Shown piece after piece: positions 6,978-12,185 of a DNA stretch of 15,175 nucleotides. The stretch comes from Terriglobia bacterium. GTDB lineage: Bacteria > Acidobacteriota > Terriglobia > UBA7540. The notes under the pieces are model-generated. The model had not been told where the DNA came from. It saw nothing but the letters and a program-made list of their open reading frames with translations, and searched no databases. The position numbers and the translations under genes are program-made. Location of the stretch: contig JALHUF010000676.1 in the NCBI GenBank assembly GCA_022866195.1, positions 1 through 15,175 on the forward strand, in the 5' to 3' direction. The first letter of the stretch is position 1; each line of letters opens with the position of its first letter.

Positions 6978-6993
6978 TACCGACTGGTCGGTA
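6978..6993. promoter_or_regulatory. Palindromic operator, TetR-type
   Basis: TACCGAC-TG-GTCGGTA is a 16-base palindrome with perfect 7-bp arms. It begins three bases after the putative -10 hexamer and so would cover the transcription start. The ACCGAC/GTCGGT half-sites resemble operators of TetR-family repressors. No regulator gene is in the window. It lacks a T-tract, so a terminator role is unlikely. Confidence 0.65.
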
Positions 6994-7027
6994 TTGAGCC
7001 TCGGCCGGGCTCTAAACGCGGGAAACT

Positions 7028-8785
7028 ATGGGAAAGCTCTTCACGGGTGCCGAAATTCTGCTGGAAAGCCTCCGCCGCGAGAAGGTGGAGGTCTTCTTTG
7101 GGCTGCCGGGCGGGGCCGTATTGCCCCTTTACGACGCCCTCTACAGCGGCGGCATCCGGCACCTCCTGGTGCGGCACGAGCAGGCAGCGGCCTTTGCGGC
7201 GGATGGCTACGCGCGCGCCTCGGGGAAGCCTGGGGTTTGCCTGGGGACCTCCGGCCCCGGCGCCACTAATCTGACTACGGGCCTTGCCTCCGCGATGATG
7301 GATTCCATCCCCGTGGTGGCTATGACCGGCCAAGTAGCCAGCAGCGTCCTGGGGAAGGACGCCTTCCAGGAAGCCGACACCATCGGCATCACGCTTTCTT
7401 CCACCAAGCAGTCGTTCCTGGTGCGCTCGGCGGCGGCAGTTCCGGCTGTCATCCATCAGGCCTTCAAGACCGCCGTCTCGGGGCGGCCGGGCCCGGTGCT
7501 GGTGGATCTTCCCAAGAGCGTGCTGATAGATACGGCGGAGCCCGACTATCCCCCCACCCCCGGGATCGAGCAGCGCCCGAGGGCGCGCGAGTGGCGCGAG
7601 GAGGATATCAAGCGCGCCGCGGAAATGATCCTGGAAAGCCAGCGAGCCGTGCTTTACGTGGGCGGCGGAGTGATCGCGTCTGATGCCTGGCAGGAGTTGC
7701 GCGAACTGGCCGAATTGACCTTCATCCCGGTCACCACCACGCTGATGGGGCTCGGGTCGTTTCCTTCTGCCCATCCGCTTTCGCTGGGGATGCTGGGGAT
7801 GCACGGCTCTTACGCCACCAACCAGGCCATCTGCCACTGCGATTTGCTGGTGGCCATCGGGGCGCGCTTTGATGACCGCGTCACGGCGCGCATCAGCGGC
7901 TTCGCCCCCGAAGCCAAGAAGATTCATCTTGACGTGGACCCCGCGGAGATCAGCAAGAACGTCCGCGTGGACCTCGGCTTGGTTGGCGACGCGCGGGAGG
8001 CCCTGCGGACGTTACTGGAGGAAGTAAAGCGACAGGCCGGGGAGGGCAAGCCCCTGGCCCATCCCGGACGGCACCAGTGGTTGCAGCGCATCGAGGCCTG
8101 GCGCGCGGAACATCCCCTGACTTACGACAAGTATGGCCACAGCGTGAAACCGCAATACGTCATCGAGACCCTCTCCCGTTACGCCGCCGAGGACGTTATC
8201 TGCGCCGTGGACGTGGGCCAGCACCAGATGTGGACCGCCCAGTTCTGGAGCTTCAATGCGCCCCGCACCTGGCTTTGCTCCAGCGGTCTGGGTTCGATGG
8301 GTTACGGTTTCCCGGCGGCCATGGGCGCGCAACTGGCCTTTCCCCATCGCCAGGTAATTGCCATTGTCGGCGATGGCGGATTCCAGATGACCCTGAACGA
8401 TCTGGCCACCGTGGCGCAGTACCGCGTTCCGGTCAAGATCGCCATCATCAACAACCACGCGCTGGGCATGGTGCGCCAGTGGCAGGAGCTCTTTTTCGAG
8501 AAGCGTTATTGCGATACCAGTCTGAGCTTTGCGCCGGACTTCGCCAAGCTGGCGGAGTCTTACGGCATCCGGGGCGTCCGAGTCGAGCACCGTACCGACG
8601 TGGTGGACGCGGTGCGGGATTTCCTGAGCGATCGCGAGCCGCGCTTGATTGATTTCTGGGTGGATCCCGCGGAGAACGTTTATCCCATCGTTCCTCCCGG
8701 TGCCTCGCTGGCGGAGATGGTGGTAGAGCCGCCCCGGGTCTTAGTGGAGGAAGAAGAAGCCCTGGACGATCTGTGGGCGGTGTAG
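7028..8785 (+). CDS. ilvB: Acetolactate synthase, large catalytic subunit
   Basis: This thiamine-diphosphate enzyme makes acetolactate (valine, leucine) and acetohydroxybutyrate (isoleucine). The 585-residue product has the usual three domains. E51 in R-H-E-Q-A-A is the catalytic glutamate. G-T-S-G-P-G-A-T-N-L follows in the first domain, and the ThDP/Mg motif G-D-G-G-F-Q-M-T-L-N-D-L...I-I-N-N is in the third. M-V-R-Q-W-Q places a tryptophan at 485, the position linked in enterobacterial enzymes to preference for 2-ketobutyrate. The start at ATG 7028 leaves G-K-L-F-T-G-A-E-I-L, typical of the family, although the upstream GGGAAA is a modest ribosome site. It is preceded by the putative promoter and operator and leads the ilvB-ilvN-ilvC-proC run. 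Confidence 0.97.
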   Translation: MGKLFTGAEILLESLRREKVEVFFGLPGGAVLPLYDALYSGGIRHLLVRHEQAAAFAADGYARASGKPGVCLGTSGPGATNLTTGLASAMMDSIPVVAMTGQVASSVLGKDAFQEADTIGITLSSTKQSFLVRSAAAVPAVIHQAFKTAVSGRPGPVLVDLPKSVLIDTAEPDYPPTPGIEQRPRAREWREEDIKRAAEMILESQRAVLYVGGGVIASDAWQELRELAELTFIPVTTTLMGLGSFPSAHPLSLGMLGMHGSYATNQAICHCDLLVAIGARFDDRVTARISGFAPEAKKIHLDVDPAEISKNVRVDLGLVGDAREALRTLLEEVKRQAGEGKPLAHPGRHQWLQRIEAWRAEHPLTYDKYGHSVKPQYVIETLSRYAAEDVICAVDVGQHQMWTAQFWSFNAPRTWLCSSGLGSMGYGFPAAMGAQLAFPHRQVIAIVGDGGFQMTLNDLATVAQYRVPVKIAIINNHALGMVRQWQELFFEKRYCDTSLSFAPDFAKLAESYGIRGVRVEHRTDVVDAVRDFLSDREPRLIDFWVDPAENVYPIVPPGASLAEMVVEPPRVLVEEEEALDDLWAV

Positions 8786-8879
8786 GGGCGATGGCCGCTT
8801 ATGCCTCCGCGGCCGGCGGGGCGAGCGGCAGAGACTGCGAAGCGGTCCTGGCAACAGCGGCCGGAACTGACTTGGGTTT

Positions 8880-8885
8880 GAGGAG
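8880..8885 (+). promoter_or_regulatory. Ribosome-binding site of the ilvN-like gene
   Basis: GAGGAG lies six bases before ATG 8892. It fixes the start and shows that the small subunit is translated independently of ilvB, 106 bases upstream. The remainder of that spacer is GC-rich and shows no repeat or hairpin that I can support. Confidence 0.7.
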
Positions 8886-8891
8886 CACGAC

Positions 8892-9371
8892 ATGCAGTGG
8901 CTGATGGCGCTGGAAATCAGTGACGATCCGATATGCACCTGCCGGCTGATGAACGTCTTCCGGCGCAAGGGAGTTGGTATCGTGACGCTGGCCATGGCGG
9001 CGCGGCCCGCGGGCTTTTCTTTGATCGCCCTGGTGGAGACCCCCGAGGCCGATGTGGAGCACATCTTCAATTTCCTGCGGCGCTCCGAAGGAGTCTATAA
9101 CGTCACCTACTACCGGCATGAGCCCGCGGGGGACGCCTCTTTCGTCTTCATCGATGCGGACGAGCATTCTTGCAGCGTGTCGCGCTTCCTCCAGACCTTT
9201 CCGGAATCCAAGCTGATTTTTGCCAGCCAGGGCAAGTATCTCCTCGAGATTCCGGGAGACCGGCCGGTGCGCTCCGCCGTCTCGGGTTCCGGCGCGCAGG
9301 AATTTCTGCCCTTTGCCCGCGTCAAGACCAGCGTTGCGCCATCCGAGCTGATTGGCGCGCAGGCGTCATGA
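8892..9371 (+). CDS. ilvN: ACT-domain protein, divergent acetolactate synthase regulatory subunit
   Basis: The product is 159 residues, close to the usual 160 for IlvN/IlvH, and sits between ilvB and ilvC as expected. It aligns without gaps to the start of E. coli IlvH as I recall it, sharing R18, F23, G27, I30 and L33. The ACT fold covers about residues 1-75. The second half (75-130) contains D-A-S-F-V-F-I-D-A-D and a further beta-rich segment. Positions 11, 14 and 29, which are Asn, Gly and Asn at the valine site of IlvH, are Asp, Ile and Gly here. The protein probably binds IlvB and stimulates it, but valine feedback may be weak or replaced by another ligand. The C-terminal 30 residues look unstructured. 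The gene symbol rests on context plus a distant fold match. Confidence 0.7.
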   Translation: MQWLMALEISDDPICTCRLMNVFRRKGVGIVTLAMAARPAGFSLIALVETPEADVEHIFNFLRRSEGVYNVTYYRHEPAGDASFVFIDADEHSCSVSRFLQTFPESKLIFASQGKYLLEIPGDRPVRSAVSGSGAQEFLPFARVKTSVAPSELIGAQAS

Positions 9372-9378
9372 AACACTA

Positions 9379-9462
9379 ACGATGAATGACGAGCGATGAA
9401 TGATGAACAAGGGGGTGATGTGCTCGTCTTTCCCTTCATCGTTCCGCATTCATCATTCCGGA
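9379..9462. repeat. Heptad repeats with inverted arm before ilvC
   Basis: Units ACGATGA, ATGACGA, GCGATGA and ATGATGA (9379-9406) and the opposite-strand form TTCATCG, TTCCGCA, TTCATCA and TTCCGGA (9435-9462) face each other across 28 bases. Aligned as inverted repeats they match at about 19 of 23 positions. The right arm runs into the ilvC ribosome site, so a folded stem could hide it. Confidence 0.85.
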
Positions 9463-9464
9463 GG
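9460..9464 (+). promoter_or_regulatory. Ribosome-binding site of ilvC
   Basis: GGAGG lies five bases before ATG 9470. Its first bases are shared with the last heptad unit (TTCCGGA), so stem formation by the flanking repeat could affect access. Confidence 0.7.
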
Positions 9465-9469
9465 ATTCA

Positions 9470-10504
9470 ATGGCCAAGGTCTATTACGAAGCAGACGGAG
9501 ATTTGAAGGCGCTGGCGGGAAAGACCGTCGCCATCCTCGGCTACGGCAGCCAGGGACATGCCCACGCCCTCAATTTGCGCGACAGCGGGCTGAAGGTGAT
9601 CGTCGGCGAGCTGCCGGACTCTCCGCCGTTTGCCAAAGCCAAGGAGGCGGGATTCGAGGTCTGCGATGCGGCTGAGGCCACGCGCCGCGGCGATCTGATG
9701 GCCGTGCTCCTCCCTGACCCGCTGCAGCCCAAGGTGTACAAGGCCCAGATCGAGCCGAACCTCAGCCAGGGGAAGACGCTGCTGTTCGCTCACGGCTTCA
9801 ATATCCATTTCAAGTTTGTAGTGCCGCCCCGGGGTGTGGATGTCATCATGATTGCCCCCAAATCTCCCGGCCACCGGATGCGCGAACTTTTCGCGGAGGG
9901 ACAGGCGGTGCCCGCACTGCTGGCCGTCGAACAGGATGCCTCGGGGGAGGCCGAGCAGGCCGCCCTCGCCTACGCCAAGGGCCTGGGGTGTCTGAAGGCG
10001 GGCGTCATTCGCACCACCTTCAAGGAAGAGGTGGAGACCGACCTGTTCGGCGAACAAGTGGTGCTGTGCGGCGGCGTCTCGGCGTTAGTCACGGCGGCTT
10101 TCGAGACCCTGGTCCAGGCCGGCTACCAGCCCGAAATCGCCTACTTCGAATGTCTCAACGAATTGAAGCTGATTGTGGACCTGATTTACGAGGGCGGCAT
10201 CAAGTACATGCGGTACTCGGTGAGCGATACGGCCGAGTACGGCGACTATACCCGCGGCCCGGTGGTCATCGACGCGCGGGTGCGCGAGACCATGAAGAAA
10301 ATCCTGGCCGACGTCCAGAACGGCTCGTTTGCCCGCGAGTGGATGGAGGAAAGCGCCCGGGGCGGCCAGCGCTTCCTGGCAATGCGCGCCCAGGCGGCGG
10401 AGCATCTGATTGAGAAGGTCGGGACCGAGCTGCGTAAGATGATGCCCTGGACCCGTCGCCCGAGCGCGGAAGTGACCGCAGCGCAGGCGGAAGCCCGCCG
10501 CTAA
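9470..10504 (+). CDS. ilvC: Ketol-acid reductoisomerase, class I
   Basis: IlvC isomerises and reduces acetolactate and acetohydroxybutyrate, the second shared step to valine and isoleucine. The 344-residue length fits the short class I enzyme. The nucleotide motif is L-G-Y-G-S-Q-G-H-A (23-31). H108 lies in [15 protein letters not shown] is at 128-135. Magnesium ligands D191 and E195 are in E-T-D-L-F-G-E-Q, and the knotted domain continues to [14 protein letters not shown]. The cofactor loop after the second strand reads [10 protein letters not shown] (45-54), not the V-G-L-R-P-G-S-x-S typical of NADPH enzymes; E47 and D50 suggest NADH use. It follows the ilvN-like gene. Confidence 0.97.
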   Translation: MAKVYYEADGDLKALAGKTVAILGYGSQGHAHALNLRDSGLKVIVGELPDSPPFAKAKEAGFEVCDAAEATRRGDLMAVLLPDPLQPKVYKAQIEPNLSQGKTLLFAHGFNIHFKFVVPPRGVDVIMIAPKSPGHRMRELFAEGQAVPALLAVEQDASGEAEQAALAYAKGLGCLKAGVIRTTFKEEVETDLFGEQVVLCGGVSALVTAAFETLVQAGYQPEIAYFECLNELKLIVDLIYEGGIKYMRYSVSDTAEYGDYTRGPVVIDARVRETMKKILADVQNGSFAREWMEESARGGQRFLAMRAQAAEHLIEKVGTELRKMMPWTRRPSAEVTAAQAEARR

Positions 10505-10516
10505 TCGCAGGGACAA

Positions 10517-10581
10517 GGGAGGAGTGACTGGTGGCGAGCGAACGGTCCCACGGCTGCCGGGCTGCTCTCATTCTTTGCTGA
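10517..10581 (+). other. Possible 16-codon mini-ORF with a strong ribosome site
   Basis: GGGAGGAG (10517-10524) stands six bases before GTG 10531, which opens M-A-S-E-R-S-H-G-C-R-A-A-L-I-L-C and stops at TGA 10579-10581. The ribosome site is better than that of proC downstream. It could be a leader, a remnant of a lost gene, or chance. I do not recognise the peptide, and there is no run of codons for one amino acid as in attenuation leaders. Confidence 0.25.
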
Positions 10582-10586
10582 GGACG

Positions 10587-10607
10587 GATAACTGAAAACC
10601 GAGAACT
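10587..10607. repeat. Short heptad repeat before proC
   Basis: Three units, GATAACT, GAAAACC and GAGAACT, share the pattern GA-N-AAC-N with period 7 and end three bases before the ATG at 10611. There is no inverted partner nearby. Confidence 0.65.
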
Positions 10608-10610
10608 AGA

Positions 10611-11483
10611 ATGAAAACAGGAACCGACACCACACACAAAGGCACGCACGCGGGAAGGGACTTGCACGTCAAGAAGCTGGCGCTAGTGGGCGCGGGGAAA
10701 ATCGGGGAGGCCTTACTCTCCGGCATCCTCAGCTCTCAACTGGTTCCGGTGACGCGCGTGGTGGCGACGGACGCCGACCCGACCCGCGCCGATTACATCG
10801 GCGAAAAGTACGGCGTCCGAACGTACACCAACAATCGCCAAGCCGTAGCCGGCGCCGATCTGGTCCTGCTCTGCGTGATGCCGCAACGGGTCAAGGATAT
10901 CTTGCGCGAGATCCGCAAGGACGTGCGGCAGGGCGTGCTGGTTATCTCGGTCGCCGCTTCGGTGACGACCCGCCTGATCGAGCGGGAATTGGACCGCGGG
11001 GTGCGCGTGGTCCGGGTGATGCCTAACACTCCCTGTTTGATTCGCCAGGGCATGAGTGCGCTTTGCCGCGGCAAGCACGCCACCGACGAAGACTTGAAGA
11101 TTGCCCAGGTCATCTTCGGCTCCATGGGCCGCGCGGTGGTGGTGGATGAGCGGCACATGGACGCCATCACCGGCCTTTCCGCCTCGGGTCCCGCTTACGT
11201 TTACATGATCATCGAGTCGCTCGCCGAGGCCGGAGTGAAGCTCGGCCTGCCGCGGGAGCTTTCCACCGAGCTTTCCGCGCAGACGCTGCTAGGGGCCTCC
11301 GCCATGGTGTTGCACACCGGCGAGCATCCGGCGAAGTTGAAGGACGTGGTGACCACTCCCGCCGGCTGCACCATCGATGGCTTGCTGGAGCTGGAGGAAG
11401 GCGGCCTGCGCGTCACCCTCATCAAGGCCGTGGTCCGCGCCGCCGAGCGCGCCCGCGAACTCGTCGAAAGCCAGAATTCGTAG
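10611..11483 (+). CDS. proC: Pyrroline-5-carboxylate reductase
   Basis: ProC reduces pyrroline-5-carboxylate to proline with NAD(P)H. From ATG 10611 it is 290 residues. The Rossmann motif is V-G-A-G-K-I-G-E-A-L (26-35). V-M-P-N-T-P matches the central family motif, S-A-S-G-P-A-Y-V-Y the substrate-loop region, and V-V-T-T-P-A-G-C-T-I-D-G-L is the C-terminal signature. The start is uncertain. The ATG has no ribosome site and adds a Thr/His-rich N-tail, while TTG 10662, with GGGAAGGGAC just upstream, would give a protein beginning next to V-K-K-L-A-L-V-G-A-G-K as in most homologues. It closes the + strand run; its placement after ilvC is operon-like but not a pathway link. Confidence 0.94.
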   Translation: MKTGTDTTHKGTHAGRDLHVKKLALVGAGKIGEALLSGILSSQLVPVTRVVATDADPTRADYIGEKYGVRTYTNNRQAVAGADLVLLCVMPQRVKDILREIRKDVRQGVLVISVAASVTTRLIERELDRGVRVVRVMPNTPCLIRQGMSALCRGKHATDEDLKIAQVIFGSMGRAVVVDERHMDAITGLSASGPAYVYMIIESLAEAGVKLGLPRELSTELSAQTLLGASAMVLHTGEHPAKLKDVVTTPAGCTIDGLLELEEGGLRVTLIKAVVRAAERARELVESQNS

Positions 11484-11507
11484 TGGGTAGCGCCCCTCGC
11501 CCCCTCC

Positions 11508-12140
11508 CTAGGAGGCTGGGAGCGCGGGCAGCCTGCCCCGATCCATCGGGGTCTCGCCCGCATTCTCACGCCTTCTTGCGCTGCCAAACCTCCATTGCTC
11601 CTTAGCCTCGCACAGACGTGCCTTCACAGGGTTCAATTCAATGTACTCGATTGCAGCCCAGTAGTGGTTTTCATTCCTGATGTAGCGATCGAAGTATTCT
11701 TCCTGCCAGAACTTTCCGCTGCGCCCAAGAATACGATTCGCCTCTTTGGCTGTATACGACTTCCACGTGTGCAGGATGTCGGAGAGACTGAATCCCTCCA
11801 CGGGAGTGATCAGAACATGCACGTGATTGGGCATGACGACCCAGGCGTGCAGGCGGTAGCGCTTGCCATCAACGTGCAGCACGGCATTCTCTACCAGTTC
11901 GGCGATTCGCGGGTCGCGGAGCCAACAGCTTCCTGCGCCTGTGTCCAAGTATGCCTCGACTCGCTTGCACTTCTCGGTAGCGCCCGACTCCTCCGTCATG
12001 CTGGCGAGTTCTTTTTGCCACGCGTCGAGGCACTCCTTGGGAAGGGAGTCTGCAAGCCGGAACGTCACCGCTTGGGGAATGCTGCCTCCCTCGCAGTGAG
12101 GCAAGTAACCCCTCGAATGCCATCCCAGCAGCTTAGACAT
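11508..12140 (-). CDS. REP-associated tyrosine transposase (RAYT, IS200-like Y1 family)
   Basis: The 210-residue protein carries the Y1 transposase core: M-P-N-H-V-H-V-L at 103-110 with the H-x-H metal pair (H106, H108), and K-S-Y-T-A-K-E-A-N with the likely nucleophile Y129. W-Q-E-E-Y-F-D-R-Y-I-R-N (145-156) and E-Y-I-E-L-N-P-V-K-A (165-174) are typical of RAYTs. I start it at ATG 12140, since the frame upstream runs through the REP end and into antisense of ppc. The last 20 or so residues (E-N-A-G-E-T-P...L-P-A-L-P-A-S) are encoded by the left REP-like end. The protein nicks or joins single-stranded DNA at REP palindromes. It looks intact, with no frameshift. Confidence 0.88.
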   Translation of the reverse strand: MSKLLGWHSRGYLPHCEGGSIPQAVTFRLADSLPKECLDAWQKELASMTEESGATEKCKRVEAYLDTGAGSCWLRDPRIAELVENAVLHVDGKRYRLHAWVVMPNHVHVLITPVEGFSLSDILHTWKSYTAKEANRILGRSGKFWQEEYFDRYIRNENHYWAAIEYIELNPVKARLCEAKEQWRFGSARRRENAGETPMDRGRLPALPAS

Positions 12141-12185
12141 GGTGACGCCACTCCTCCTGCAGGCGAGACGCCTGCGCTCCCAACC
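11514..12185 (-). mobile_element. RAYT element with REP-like inverted ends
   Basis: The left end GGCTGGGAGCGCGGGC (11514-11529) and the reverse complement of 12170-12185, GGTTGGGAGCGCAGGC, match at 14 of 16 positions. Each end carries a palindrome: GCAGGCG-AGA-CGCCTGC (12159-12175) on the right, and a two-part hairpin on the left with CCCCGAT-CC-ATCGGGG (11536-11551) inside GCGGGC/GCCCGC arms. The element fills almost the whole gap between the convergent proC and ppc genes, and its right edge touches the ppc stop codon. Confidence 0.8.

Noticed and set aside
6977..7927. 316-codon open frame opposite ilvB
   Set aside because: Its sequence is the mirror of strongly conserved ilvB codons, and the protein shows no family features.
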